In this document: positions 35,416 to 47,671 of the stretch, one piece after another | Position numbering within the stretch: the stretch's first letter is position 1 | Layout of the letters: each line of letters begins with the position of its first letter | Assembly (NCBI GenBank): GCA_905250115.1 | Contig: CAJNOI010000101.1 | Location: 242,482-306,481 of the forward strand | Direction: 5' to 3' | Origin: Adineta steineri | Taxonomy: Eukaryota; Rotifera; Eurotatoria; Adinetida; Adinetidae | Length of the DNA stretch: 64,000 nt | The notes under the pieces: model-generated | Told to the model about the DNA's origin: nothing | Seen by the model: the letters and a program-made list of their open reading frames with translations, nothing else | Database searches by the model: none | Made by a program: the position numbers and the translations under genes

Positions 35416-35636
35416 TACATAATGGATTCCGATTTTTCAAGATTTGTTAAAATTCATTGAATAGAACATGTTAAATGTAAAAAATTGCTTTTATGTATAT
35501 ATTTATTTATATTAATTGATTCTATTCGAATAAATCGGATAATCATATGTATAATCTAGAGAATATTGAAAAAAGAAAACAATAAATGACTAGAATTATA
35601 TCAATTCAAGTCTACACATATACACAATAGATAAAT

Positions 35637-36951
35637 TCACATTGAACACTCCATTAGATCGGCGAGTGCATTATCAAGTAATTGCCGGGCATAATCACCT
35701 AGAAATTAAATTATATTATATCTTTTGTTTACATATAAAATTTCCTTACTAGGCATTTGATATGTATGTATTATTGGTGAACCTATAGACATATTTGTAA
35801 TTGGTGATGAAAGAACTGATAAATGACGTGTCGGACGAGAAACAGAAGTCATCACTACAGCTTCTAAATGGAATCAAAAAAAGATAATTTTCTTATTACT
35901 GATTCTATGTCATTTTCTTATCGAACCTTGTTGTGGAGTAACTGCAATGAAATGTTGTTGAGAATTTTTTGTTGAATTTGTTGAAGTTTTCAATGGAATT
36001 GGTGAACAATCAGGTGTTATTGGTTTTGTATGTCGAAAAGGTTGACTTTCTCGATATTGTTGTTGACTTGGACTTGATGAACGTTGTTCATGCTAAAATA
36101 TTAATTATCAATTGAAATTAATTTTCAATTAAAATAATTTACATCAAATAAAGATGAACGACGAGGTTGTACTATTAATGGTGTTTCATCAAGTAGATCA
36201 TCTTCATCAGAGAATAATTTTCGTCGTATTTGAGACATATTTAATGATGAATTTGATATAGTTACAATTGGTTCATCTTGATCACTATTTGAAGCAAAAC
36301 TTTGTATTAATGAATCAAGATCGGCTGCTGGTGGAAGTGAAAGACGTGTTTGACAACCCACTAAAAACAAATGATTTAATACAAATATTCGTTTGTTTTA
36401 TTTCGTACTATGTCGAGTAGTTCGAGTATGATTAAGTGAAGAATTCGAGCTTGATGATGAACTACTTGACCATGACTGATTTTTTGTTTTTGGAATATTA
36501 TTCGATGTTATAGGTGTCGGTAAATCAAGTTGTGTTTGACAAAAATGATCGGATGCTCGTTGATATCTATCACGTCTTTCTTCATTACTAAAAAAATTGT
36601 TATTAATAATAGTTTATATATAAAACAAAACATACAAAAGAGATGTATCTATTTGAACAATATGTTCACTTAATTGATGTGGATAAACTTGTGCACGACG
36701 TTCAATAGAAAGAATATCGGCAACAGAATTATTTTCTTGTTGCTAAAAATACAAGCGTAATTTAAAAAAAAAAAAAAATTAAAACTAACTTCATTGAATA
36801 TACTAAAACTAGCAAGTCTCTGTTTCAGATGAACTGATGTTGGAGAATCAAATGGATTTGAAATTAATCTATAATCAGGTGTTTTTTGTTCTTGAGAATA
36901 ATTCGTATCATGTTGTAACATAGATACAGATGATGATAATGAATCTTTCAT
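35637..36951 (-). CDS. BORA: Protein aurora borealis (Bora) homologue
   Basis: Seven exons: 36951-36790, 36742-36636, 36587-36409, 36360-36143, 36092-35927, 35863-35750, 35698-35637; 335 residues. Bora, phosphorylated by cyclin-Cdk1, activates Aurora A and thereby Plk1 at mitotic entry. Conserved marks: NPFDSP at residues 32-37; a stretch ending DRYQRASDHF like the Bora core; the family signature GCQTRLSLP at about 151-159; and the cyclin-docking RRKLF at about 195-199. Many Ser/Thr-Pro sites follow. The protein is shorter than the vertebrate one (about 560). The aromatic FRWS-type stretch expected between NPFDSP and the core is not evident. CEP131 ends 323 bp upstream on the same strand. Identity is well supported by several separate motifs. 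Confidence 0.87.
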
Positions 36952-37274
36952 TATTCTTTCATAGACACATTTATTCTCTACACTTTCTTTGTCTATTCTC
37001 TTCCACCATCCATATCTTTCTTGTCATCTAATGGACTCGTTCGCATTTATTTGACATGACAACAGCGTTAAATGGCGAATAGAAATATGTACACTAACAC
37101 CATCTACTCAACGAATGAAAAAAAGAAGTCTTGGCTAATATATATTTTATTTTTATATTAATGAATCAAAATCTATTTTATTTCCTGTTATTAATATATC
37201 AAAATACAAAAAAAAAGGAACACAATATGTTGTAATATATATCTGGCAATTAGTTCACTACTGATCATGAGAGC
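36952..37274 (-). other. Spacer between CEP131 and BORA
   Basis: 323 bp between two minus-strand genes: 3' UTR of CEP131 and promoter or 5' UTR of BORA. No other feature seen. Confidence 0.45.
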
Positions 37275-40200
37275 TTAGTTTTTTTTCGAAGCATGACTGC
37301 CACTTGAAGGTACTGTTGATATTAATTTTCGCTGTTGTGTTAATAATCCTTCAAGATGTTCAGTTCGTTTAACTGCAGTTTCGTATTGAACACGTAACGT
37401 ATGTACTTGTTCATCTTTTTTAGTAATTGCTTCTTTAATTCTTAAAAACGAGTAAAATTATTATTTGAAAATAGAAAAAAATACCAATACTTTTCATGTA
37501 TAGTTTCAAGTTCTTTTTCTTGTCGTCGTTGTAATGTTTCTAATTCATCTTTTTTCTTTTCTAATTCTAATTGTTGTCTAGCACGTAATTCTGCAATTTC
37601 ACCTTTTATTCGACGATTTTCATCTTCTGTTAAAACAAGTCGATCAGCAAATTCTTGTCGAATTATATCCGATAAACGTTCACGTTCTTGTTGTAAACTT
37701 TCAGTAATCTATTTCATAAAGAAAATTTTACTATATTGAATTATGAGTTATCTTTTAATACCTTTTTAATATCATTTATTTCTAATTCTTTTTGTTTAAG
37801 AAGTACTTGTAATCGTTCATTATCTCCTATATAAAAAAAAGGAAATAATCGAAAAGTAAGTTTCAATTTATATCGGGTGTGGTGTTAAATGTCGAAAGGG
37901 AAAATGTCGAAAAGAAAAGAAGGAAAATATCGAAAATGAAGTTTGTAATTTTTTTTTAATATGACACGATAGGTATGGGTGAGTGTGGGTGTAGGTGCGG
38001 AGAAAGTCCAGGTGCTTGATAAAGGAAGAGATTCCCACACCCACACCCTTCGACATTTTCCGTCAATCCCTTTATATTTACCTTGAACTTCTGTCATTTG
38101 TGCTTTGATTTGATTAAAACGTTCTTTTGTTTGTTTTTCTGAATTTTCTAATTCACGAAATTCTTGTTCATATTTATCTCGAATACGTCTAAAATATATG
38201 TATATATATATGAACTTATTTCGAGTGCTTTTCTTTTTTACTTGACACGATTTTCAGCTGTACGTTCTGTTTCTTCTTTTGTTGATGTTGTATCAGATTC
38301 AAATTGTGAAATAATTTTTTCAATTTCTCTATCTCTTTCATGTTTCATTTGTTCGCGTAATTCACGTTCTTTATTAGCTAATAAAGTTTCTTGTTTTTTC
38401 ATATAGTTTTCTTCCCAATTTTGTCTATCTAATGTTAATTTTTCTTTTAATTCTTGTATTTCATTTGTATAACGACGTTCTTGTTCTAAACGTGTCTTTT
38501 CATATTCATGTTTTGTTGTTTCAACAACATTTCGATGATTTGCTTCTATATCTCGTCGAAGTCTATACAGAAGAAATAATTCAATAGAGAAATATTAAAA
38601 TCCTATATTCTACTTGTCAAGATCAGCACGTTGTTTTGTTGCTGAATCAGCTTGTCGATTTTTTTCGTCTTCAATTTCCGTATAAAGTCGACGTTTTTGT
38701 TCATTTAATAATTTTTCTTCATCATGTAAAACTTTTTCATATTTATCTCTTGCTAATTCACGTTCATGAGCAATAGCTACATCTTTTTCACGTTCTAATT
38801 GATCACGTAATTCTTCTACCATACGAATATAACGTTGTGAAGCACGTTCATCAGCCGCTAATAATTCCGCTTCATGAACAACTTTCACTTTTGCTAATTC
38901 ATTTTTATGTCTACTAATTAATTTTTGAATTTCAGGTTCTAAACCACGTACAGTTAATTCTTTTATTTTCTTTGTTTTTTCTTCTATCCAATGTTCACGT
39001 CGTAATTTCTCAGCTGCATCATGAACATCTTTTAATTTTTGTAAATCATTTCGTTGAGATTCTTCAACAGCACGAATTCGATCATTACATTTTCTATCGA
39101 TTATTTTTAATTCGGATATTAAATGTTCACATCGTTCAGATAATCGTTTTTTATCACCAATTAACTGAAGAAAAAAAATTAGTTATGATTTTTCTTCAGG
39201 AATAAATTATTTTGTATAAAAATCGACTGAGTTATAGAAAATAAAAATCTTACTTAACAAACCTGATCAATAAATTTTAAATGACGTTGAATAATCGTTT
39301 CATATTCATCTTTTTGTGCTTGCAAGTGATGTTCAAAATCTCGTTCAGTTTCTTTTCGATAATAATCATTTAATTCATGTTGTTGATTCTAAAGTTATAA
39401 TTGAAAGAAAAATAAAAGCAATGATCTATTATTTAATTTACTGGATGATATTGAACAATAAATGGTTGTCGTTGATTTTCTTCATTATCAAATCTTGATT
39501 GAAATGGTTTATCTCTACTCGTATGAATTGTTCGAGTACTATTTCTCAGTTCATGTTCTCGAGGAGTCCGTGGATAAACAGGATTCATCAATGATTTATA
39601 TGGTGTTGTTATCTAAAAATGATTTCAAGTATAATTATATTTATTTAATTAACTATTTACTTTTGTTTGTTGATCGATTAATGATGATGTTCGATGATGA
39701 GGAATAGAAACCGATTGTATTAATTTAACTGGTTGTTGTTGTCGTTGAGATGATTGAGGCGGAGTTGGAAGACGATTTGTTCTAGGCGATGGTGGACGAC
39801 GTCCAGTTGATTTTTGTGATCGAACACTTGCAACAATTTGATCATATGGATTAGTTTCATCTAGATTTGAAGTTTGAAGTGGTAATTCATCAATAAATGG
39901 TGGTGGTATGGATGCACTTGGATCAATAAGATAAACTAGAAAAAATGAAAATCTTTTCTGATAGTTTTGTAAGAGAATATTTAAATTACCTGTATCATCT
40001 TTCAATGGAGTTTGTATAGGAAATTGTTCGATTTCTTCTAATTTTTTTAATTGTTCATATACATCATCCAAGGTTACTTTTGATGTTACTGTTGATGTAG
40101 ATGAAGATGTTGTAACTGAACTAACTGATCTTATTTTCTATAGAAATAAAATAGATAAACAATATATCGTTTTTTTTAGTATTTTATTTTACGTCATCAA

Positions 40201-41618
40201 AATGCAAAGATGGTGGAACTGGTGATGGTATAGGTGTCCTTCTTTGTCTTGCTGTACTACTAGCTGATGTTGGTCGACTATTATTTAATCTATGATGAAT
40301 ATTATTCTCTTGTTGGGAAGTTTCCTATATGAAGAATAGAAATTTAATATATAAAAGATTAAAAATATACTCTAGCTGATGGTATTCGTATTTGTTCGTT
40401 TTCGAAAGGTTTTTCTTGTTCAAATTCTATATGAGTTTGTCGATATGATTGTTGAATAATTATTGGAGATTTCGCAGCATCTAATTCAATTTCTGTTAAT
40501 GTCAATTGTTCAATATCAACCGATTCTAGAGCTGGTAAAGGTTGTTCTTGTTGCTGAGCAATTGTTTGAAATAGATTAGTGCCTGTTACAGTTCCATTAA
40601 GACTATCTCGTGACATGCCTAGTGGTCCTACACCTTGAGTTTGTTGTTCGGGAGTAAATGGTGAATTTAACTGATGAAGTTCATCAGCCCAACGACGTGT
40701 TTCATCCCATTCATTATCATCAACAGATTTTTCTTGAAAAGATTTCTGTTGACTTTGATAAGTAAAGAATCCATCAGCATCATGATGCTGATGACGTGGA
40801 CTTAAAACACGAAAAACACTCGAGGATGTTGATGATGGTATTGACTAAAGAAATTAAATAAATCATTTGTAATATCTCGTTTAGTTTTCATAAATACGAG
40901 ACAAGTATGATTTGAAGTTATAGAATATCCTTGAACGTAATATATTCATATGAAAGACAAATATTTGTTTTAATTATTGAGTACTACGCTCATTCTATAG
41001 TTTCAAGGATCTTTTATGAACTCCACCAGATCGACAATACAAATAAATCTGATTTAAAAATATCTACAGTCAGGAAAAAAATTAAGATATATTAAAGGAC
41101 TAGTTTGTCTTATTAATTCTTGAAATTAAAAGCATGAACTCACTGAAACAAAATTAGTATTATGATAAAAAAAGAAGCTATCAAAGATTAGAATAAACTT
41201 CCTATAATCAGCAGTATCATAAAAATGCATACTTTTTTATCAACAGGTGATGGTGGTGGTGATTTAGTTACAAGAGATCGTTGACTACTATTACTCAGTC
41301 GTCTAAAATATTAATAATAATAGTATTTTCTTCGTAAATTTTTAGGTAAAGTTTACCTTTCTCTAGCACTACTTAAATTGATACTTGTACTCATACTTGC
41401 TTTACGTTCTTTTGCACTACCTAAAATAAATACAAAATTTATTTTTAGTAATTATATTTAAATTTATTTTCACCTCCTCTTGAAGGTGTTAGCGGTTGTT
41501 TCGATTGAGAATTCGTTCTTGCGCTTAATGGACGTAAAGGTGAACTTCCTGGTTGAATTGAAGTACCTTGTAATGATAAATTAAAAGCTTCAGTCTTTCG
41601 AGATTGTTGATTATCCAT
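37275..41618 (-). CDS. CEP131: Centrosomal protein 131 (CEP131/AZI1)
   Basis: Fifteen exons, all junctions in frame: 41618-41474, 41420-41357, 41302-41233, 40844-40371, 40324-40193, 40137-39990, 39935-39661, 39612-39442, 39388-39263, 39164-38614, 38562-38242, 38188-38082, 37826-37762, 37708-37491, 37440-37275; 1010 residues (human about 1083). The N-terminal half is Ser/Pro-rich and disordered. The C-terminal half is continuous coiled coil that matches CEP131 closely: the family hallmark LTVRGLEPEIQKLISRHK, then ADERASQRYIRMVEELRDQL, IRQEFADRL and a tail with YETAVKRTEHLEGLL. CEP131 is a centriolar-satellite and transition-zone protein needed for cilia, consistent with ciliated rotifers. The 255-bp intron at 37827-38081 holds a foldback insertion. 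Confidence 0.93.
37872..38062. mobile_element. Telomere-like foldback insertion inside a CEP131 intron
   Basis: This intron is 255 bp, while most neighbours are 40-70 bp. The extra DNA has a G-rich arm (GGGTGAGTGTGGGTGTAGG, 37977-37995) and a C-rich arm (CCCACACCCACACCC, 38034-38048), the exact complement of TGTGGG units. Outer inverted pieces also match: AAATGTCGAAAGGG at 37887 against CCCTTCGACATTTT at 38047. Probably a small non-autonomous foldback element; no coding capacity. Confidence 0.5.
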
Positions 41619-41948
41619 AATATACGTTTCCTTTTTCTTTTTTATCAATTGATGAACAAATCCAATATAACCATGAATTAATTCTTTAGTTTTGATAAAA
41701 CTAAGCAATAGACTTCGTATAAAAATCCATAGATGTCAGACGATTTTCTTATAGAGGTTAAAAAATTCTCTATGATTGGTTAATTAATTAAAGTAATAAA
41801 AATTTACTAGAAGACGAACAAAAAAAAAAAAGAAGATATATATATTCATTTATTCATTACCAATAGACCGAAATTTTTCCCGGTGATGTTAGCAATATTC
41901 ATCTAAGTCAATTTATTTTTTTTTGTTTTGTTTTGCTTTAAAATTAAA
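41619..41948. promoter_or_regulatory. Shared divergent promoter region CEP131 / RANBP3-like
   Basis: 330 bp separate the two start codons of divergent genes, so both promoters and 5' UTRs must lie here. A run of A (41819-41832) and AT-rich sequence are visible; I see no definable core element. Confidence 0.45.
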
Positions 41949-44148
41949 ATGTCAGACAACGGTTAGTTTAAAACTAATTTATTTGAATTAATTCTCTAAA
42001 AAACATTTTTTTATAGTTAAAACAACTTTATCAACTGATGATAATACTGACAAAGAAATTAAATCAGATGTATCATCTGCTACTAATGGGTAATAAATAT
42101 ATATAGTTATTTAAAATGATTTTTATTGATATTTTCTAGCGATACAAATTCATCGACATCTGTACGTTTATTTGGTCAATTTAAACAAAATGGTTTTGGT
42201 TTCAATAGTCTATCAACATCAACATTTGGTCAAGTATTACCAAAAGAGAAAACTGATGATAATATTTCAGCATCAACATATTTTACAAATACACTTTCAA
42301 AAATCTCAACAACATCGACAGGTGGTTTTGGTGCATCATCAACACCATTAGCTGCATCACTTGCTTCACTTGGTGCCAAGTAAATATAAAAATATTAATG
42401 AAAACTCGCATTTATTTTTCTCTTTTTAGTAAACCATTATTTGGTGGTTCAAGTGGTACAACTCCAAGTTCATTTACAGATCTAAAAACAACATCATCAA
42501 ATTCATTACAAAGTAACATTTAACTTGAAGAAAAAAATATCTTTTATTTTTTTCCAGGTAAAACAAATACTGATGAAGAGAATGATGAAAAAGATGAAAA
42601 TGAAGAAGATAATAAAGCATCATTATTAGAAACAGTAGCTGAATATGAAGCTAAACGAGCATCAACACATCCAGCTACAACTATACAAGGTGATACATCA
42701 ACTGGAGAAGAAGATGAAATAACGAAATTTCATGTTAGAAAAAAGTTATTTTTTATTTACTGATCTTTTTTTCTATATAAATTGTTATATAGATGGCCGG
42801 TAAATTGTTTATGTATAATGCTGAACAACAACAATTCGTTGAACGTGGCTATGGAATATTAAAAATTAATGAAAATCATGATCCATCAGATTGGGATCGA
42901 TTGCAAGCTCGAATAAGTAAATAATTATTAAAACTAAACTTTTGATTTTATCATAAACATTCTATCACTGCCTTCAACTAATGAAATACGTAAATCTCTG
43001 AGTTAAAATTTATTCAAAAAGTTTTGTCATCTGTAATTAAATCGTTTAATACATATGTAAATAATAAAACTTCTATAATGTAAGCTTATATAAAGGTTCG
43101 ATAGATAGACTGATCATATTCGAATATTAAAGTATGATAATGTTTAATTTAATTTTTATTTAGTTATGAGACTTGATAAATCATTTCGTGTTATTCTTAA
43201 TTCACCTATATTTCCAAAAATGACAGTTGAACGTGCTACTGATCGTTCAGTACGATTTGGTGCTCAAGATGAATCACAATTAAGAGTATTTATTATCAAA
43301 GTAAGAATTAGTATTTTTCTTTAAACGAAATATATTAAAATTTTTTTTATTCATGAAGTCTTCAGCAAATGAATGCGCTAATCTATGCAAAGAATTACAA
43401 TCACGTATTCAGATAATTGAACAACAACAACAAGCATCAAATACAAATACACCTGTATATATATATATATTTTTATTAATTTCAACACTATATGAGAATT
43501 TATATTTAGACAAAAATTAGTAATACAAATGTTTCATCTGACGTAGTTGTTCTCGATGATACATCACCTAAACCAAATTCATCAATTGGCACTCGTAAAC
43601 GATCTCATTCAAAAAGCGATTCAGATACATCAGAAACAACAAATGATATTTCAAAAAAAACCAAGTACATATCATTTAAATATTGAGTCAGAGAATTTTT
43701 TCGAAAATATCCTTCTCGAAGTAAATAACTCTTCATGAATAAATCATAAGAACAATTACTTATATGTCTTTCCTTAATCTCATCGAAACCTATATAGAGT
43801 TGAATATCAATAGAAAGTCGTCCTTATAATCAAAACAATAACAATTTTTTTTCCGTATTGTAAGAAGAAAACAGAGATATAATAAAATTAATAGTTTGAA
43901 TGAGTAGTATATATACAAATTATAAGCGAAAAGAGAATTATGTAAATAAGATTGTATCGAAAAAAAAATCATTTGTTTATTTTGATTTATAGTCTATGCG
44001 AAGAAAAAAAAAACATTTTTTATCTTTATTAATCGCTTCTTCTTTTTATTATAGAGTGGTTGAAGGATATCGAGATATAAACAATGATGCTGCTAATCAA
44101 TCAACTAGTCCAGATGATTCTTTTGAAAGTAATAAAACAAGTGAATAA
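41949..44148 (+). CDS. RANBP3: Ran-binding protein 3-like (RanBD1 domain)
   Basis: Ten exons: 41949-41961, 42017-42089, 42140-42379, 42430-42512, 42558-42733, 42793-42916, 43164-43300, 43359-43454, 43510-43664, 44055-44148; 396 residues. The first coding exon is only 13 bp. The N-terminal part has FG motifs (RLFGQF, NGFGF, STFGQ, GGFG) and an acidic stretch. A RanBD1 domain follows: TGEEDEITKFH, GKLFMYN, QQQFVERGYGILKIN, then MRLDKSFRVILNSPIF and SVRFGA. This order fits RanBP3, a nuclear cofactor of CRM1 export, better than RanBP1 (no FG) or Nup50 (different N-terminus). The tail has a basic patch (GTRKRSHSK). It is divergent from CEP131 and shares its promoter region. Confidence 0.85.
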
Positions 44149-44288
44149 CAAAACGACAAACAAATAAACCAAAAGCAGAAAAATTCTTAATTGTTGTTCT
44201 TCTTTCTTTCGTTTTTTATTATTATTATTATTGTGAAGAAAAGAAAAAAAATAGATTATATACAAATAGATTATTTTGTTTGATTTTG
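44149..44288. other. 3' spacer
   Basis: Short AT-rich tail with an ATT repeat, between the RANBP3-like stop and a weak frame on the other strand. Confidence 0.3.
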
Positions 44289-44621
44289 TTATACATGACA
44301 TGGATCATGTCGTCTTCGTTTTGATATCTGAAAAAGACTAAAGGGTAAACAAAAAAAAATATGCTGTTGTTGTTGGTGATTATTATTATGGATTGTTGTA
44401 TCATTATCAAAATGATGTTGTCGATTGATAGCTGTACTTGCATTAGATTGTTTTGAATGATAACGATGACATTTTTTTAATGGTCGACAATATGAAGGAT
44501 TTGTTAATTGTCGTTGTTTTTTACTTTTTTGTACATTTGGTGCTGCTAAGATAAAATGTGATGGTTGATTGATAATCGGAACAAATTTTGGTGTACTGCA
44601 TAAATATGGTACAAATGCCAT
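44289..44621 (-). CDS. Small hypothetical protein
   Basis: Open frame of 110 codons from an internal ATG (MAFVPYLCSTPKFVPI); an earlier in-frame ATG at 44681 would add 20 residues. The middle is basic and Gln/His/Asn-rich, the end basic (KRRRH). No signal peptide, domain or homologue that I recognise. Its tail lies close to the 3' end of the RANBP3-like gene. It may be a real short gene or a chance frame. Confidence 0.3.
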   Translation of the reverse strand: MAFVPYLCSTPKFVPIINQPSHFILAAPNVQKSKKQRQLTNPSYCRPLKKCHRYHSKQSNASTAINRQHHFDNDTTIHNNNHQQQQHIFFCLPFSLFQISKRRRHDPCHV

Positions 44622-45207
44622 TTTGTTTTTTTTGATAGAATGTTTTTCTATTGATATGAACTTCTGTCTATTTATATACATCGAGATATATATATATACA
44701 TTGGATATGGGTAAGAAGAAAGCATCTACTCAGCATGTGATCGGTATGCCGATATATTGTTTTATCTTTTTTTTCGGATTTATGTTATTCACATCCACCT
44801 ACCGAGCTAATTGAGTTTAGTTTAAGAAATCATTCGATCAACCATGGTAATGTCAAAAGAGAAAGTAAAAGAAAAAAGTTTATTTATAGATATGTATATA
44901 TATATATATTATTAAGTCAACGTTGAGTGCGAAATTCACATAGAGTTAATTATATATGCATATTATTTAGTAGAAATAAAAAAATCGACTAAAAAAACAA
45001 AAATATATTATAAATAAATGATAAGATATGTTATATACGTGAAAAACAAGTATTAATGTATATATATACACATCACATGGGATGGACTGACTGTAAATAT
45101 CAGTAATCCTTAAGAACAACAAAAGGTAGATATGAAGAGTTGTTCCTTTTTGTTTTATTATCACTTATATGAAATGACATTTAAGAGAAATACAAAACAA
45201 GCTTTTT
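44622..45207. other. AT-rich spacer up to the scaffold gap
   Basis: Contains (TA)n tracts at about 44686-44699 and 44890-44909. No gene recognised. Confidence 0.4.
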
Positions 45208-45307
45208 NNNNNNNNNNNNNNNNNNNNNNNNNNNNNNNNNNNNNNNNNNNNNNNNNNNNNNNNNNNNNNNNNNNNNNNNNNNNNNNNNNNNNNNNNNNNN
45301 NNNNNNN
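45208..45307. other. Assembly gap (100 N)
   Basis: Exactly 100 N, a conventional placeholder for a scaffold gap of unknown size. It removes the 3' end of a tRNA gene. Confidence 0.98.
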
Positions 45308-45358
45308 CTGTGACCTTCGCTTTACGAGAGCGACGCTCTACCACTGAGCTAAACAGGC
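45308..45358 (-). tRNA. tRNA-Thr (anticodon CGT), 3' part lost in the gap
   Basis: Read on the minus strand from 45358: acceptor strand GCCTGTT, D arm GCTCAGTGGTAGAGC, anticodon stem TCGCT/AGCGA around loop CTCGTAA (anticodon CGT, Thr ACG), then the variable loop and the start of the T arm before the gap. The A-box (TAGCTCAGTGG) is perfect. No intron in the anticodon arm. The B-box and the 3' acceptor strand are missing only because of the Ns. Confidence 0.9.
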
Positions 45359-45647
45359 ACATTGATCAAAAGCCAAAAAAATCTTGTCACTACTTATACT
45401 CATATTCTATGTATTTACAAATTAATTTATTCGTTTTTCAATATTATTTAGTAAGTATATCTATAAAGCTCAACACATTAAGAAAAAAATTTGAGAGAAA
45501 AGAAAAAAAATGACTACTACCCGCTATATGACCTTCTGTTTCGTAGACGTATATATACTCAACTACTCAAACAGAACGAGTAAAAGTTCGTCTGTCTATT
45601 CAAAACAGTTGTCGATAGTGTACAGTTGTGACATATCTTCAATAGAC

Positions 45648-46028
45648 ATGAAAATCATTCTAGTTCTTATTGTTATATGTCTCATTATCTTAGGTAAGAT
45701 AATACTATATAAGTCAGTTTTATAAATTAATATTATTCTAGTTACTGAATCTGCTCGTCATCGTCGACAGTATGCCGGAAACGGCTATGCTCAACAATAT
45801 GGGTCAGATTATGGACTTTATGGTCCAGGTGGTCAGGGTTGGGTTACTAATAATAATAATAATAATATGAATAATCGTTATCCCAATCCTCAAGGTTTTG
45901 GTGGAAATGGTAATTTTAATTGGAATCAAGGTAATAGACGTCCTGAATGGTACTATAATACATCGAATACTATTCAATCTTCGATTTTCTGTTTTTTATC
46001 TACTATAATTTATATTCTTGTTATTTAA
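45648..46028 (+). CDS. Small secreted Gly/Asn-rich protein, possibly GPI-anchored
   Basis: Exons 45648-45693 and 45742-46028 (48-bp intron, in frame), 110 residues. Residues 1-20 are a strong signal peptide (MKIILVLIVICLIILVTESA). The middle is rich in Gly, Asn, Gln and Tyr with an Asn run and QGFGGNGNFNWNQGN-type motifs. The end is a second hydrophobic stretch (SSIFCFLSTIIYILVI) reaching the stop, preceded by small residues, as in GPI-attachment signals. It resembles small cuticle- or mucus-type invertebrate proteins only in composition; I do not recognise a family. Confidence 0.6.
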
Positions 46029-47671
46029 AAATAAATAAGAAATTAAAAATAGACATGTGAAAGTTGTTGTTAAGAAATGAACATTGTATTTAATTTAACA
46101 CGTTGAATATTATCAATCTATTTACTTATCGATACTAATTTTCAATTATAGCATGAACAGTTATTTGTTCAATTGTCGCTCGTTTTCGATTCTTTTTACT
46201 AATTGCTTTCATTTCGTGCAACGTCTCTATTTCGTTCAATAATACTCTATAGATTGTTTGTTTTTATCCTAACAAAAGAGAATGATGTATTTAATATTGA
46301 ATATTCTTCGGACGTGAGAACTTTATAATATTTAGGATTAATTCTATACACATATATAACAAACACGATTTTATTTGCTCCATCACTTATCATGTATATG
46401 ATTATTGTTTGTACGAAAACATATTTTTTAAAGTTTGCCAACTAATACAATACGCATGAATAGAAGGTGAAGTGTCCATTAGAATAGAATGAGTAAAATG
46501 TAATGAATAATCGGAAGAATAGAAAAAAATGACTATCTCAAAGGGAAAAATTTCTGTTATAAGATTGATAGAATTTTTGAAGTATATTATCAGAATAGTT
46601 AAAATCATCATCAAATATTTAAAAAACAAACCGACGGGTATTCATTTTTATCGTTTATTATTTTTTTATTTTGAATTGAAATTAAAATCGAATCAAATTT
46701 AGCGAACTTCAATAACTAACTTTTATTTCGCTTCATATTTTTCAATATACATGTCTTATCACCTTTTTAAATCATCGATCAAGTAATACCTACGGAAGAC
46801 ACGATTTATCATACATATACGAATATTCGTCTCAAAAACATTTATTAAATCATGAACATGATTTCAGTCAAACATTAGCAATCATTGATGAATATTGAGG
46901 AAAATCAAAATAAAGTTATTTTTATATTAGATCGAATACTGTATCGTTGACTTTTATTACATCAAAGTTTGATTATCTTCCTTTTTCTATCAAATAATTC
47001 GCTAGTGGTTAATTGATCAATTTAATACACTTGCACACATTATACTCTTGAGCTTATTTTGTTTTCTTTGAACGATTTATTCAACACGCAAGTATAAAAT
47101 CTGGATGAGTTATTTGTTGTAAAACAGGTGTTCTACTAGGGACTATTTATGAAAATAAATCATTGTTAGTGAAAACATCTAGATGAGTTATTCAAATACG
47201 TATCTGTAGAAGTAAAAATAAGTTTATGTATGAAATCATATTTCTGATAAAAGTGCGTAATTTATTATATACCAAGTACCAACTTTGATAGCCTATTTTA
47301 AAATCATATTATGGAAAATCAATCATTTCCTTGCTTTCAGATGCAATCGGTGAAAAGAGCAACATTGCTTCGGTTGAACTTTATCAATCAGAGCGTTTTT
47401 AATGCAAAAAATAATCACTAAAATAGTATTCGTAATATCATTGCACAACTAATCATCACAAACCTTCAGTCAGTAATAAACTATTTTCTTATTAACATCA
47501 TCTAATGAATGTTCATAATTTAATAAACAAAAAAAAATAATACAATTCGTCGTTTAATTTTTTTTGAGAAAAACTGCATCACACTTCATGCCATTAGTAA
47601 TAAATTGTGAGAAAAAAAAGAAATTTTGCATTATATAAAAAAAACAATATACTAGAAATATACTGAATTCA
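46029..47671. other. 1.6-kb AT-rich spacer, nothing recognised
   Basis: Between the small secreted-protein gene and the 3' end of VPS28. Short frames (46247-46441, 46402-46629) are AT-rich and lack coding character. Confidence 0.4.

Noticed and set aside
45132..45362. Frames spanning the N gap
   Set aside because: Artefact of Ns being read as unknown codons.
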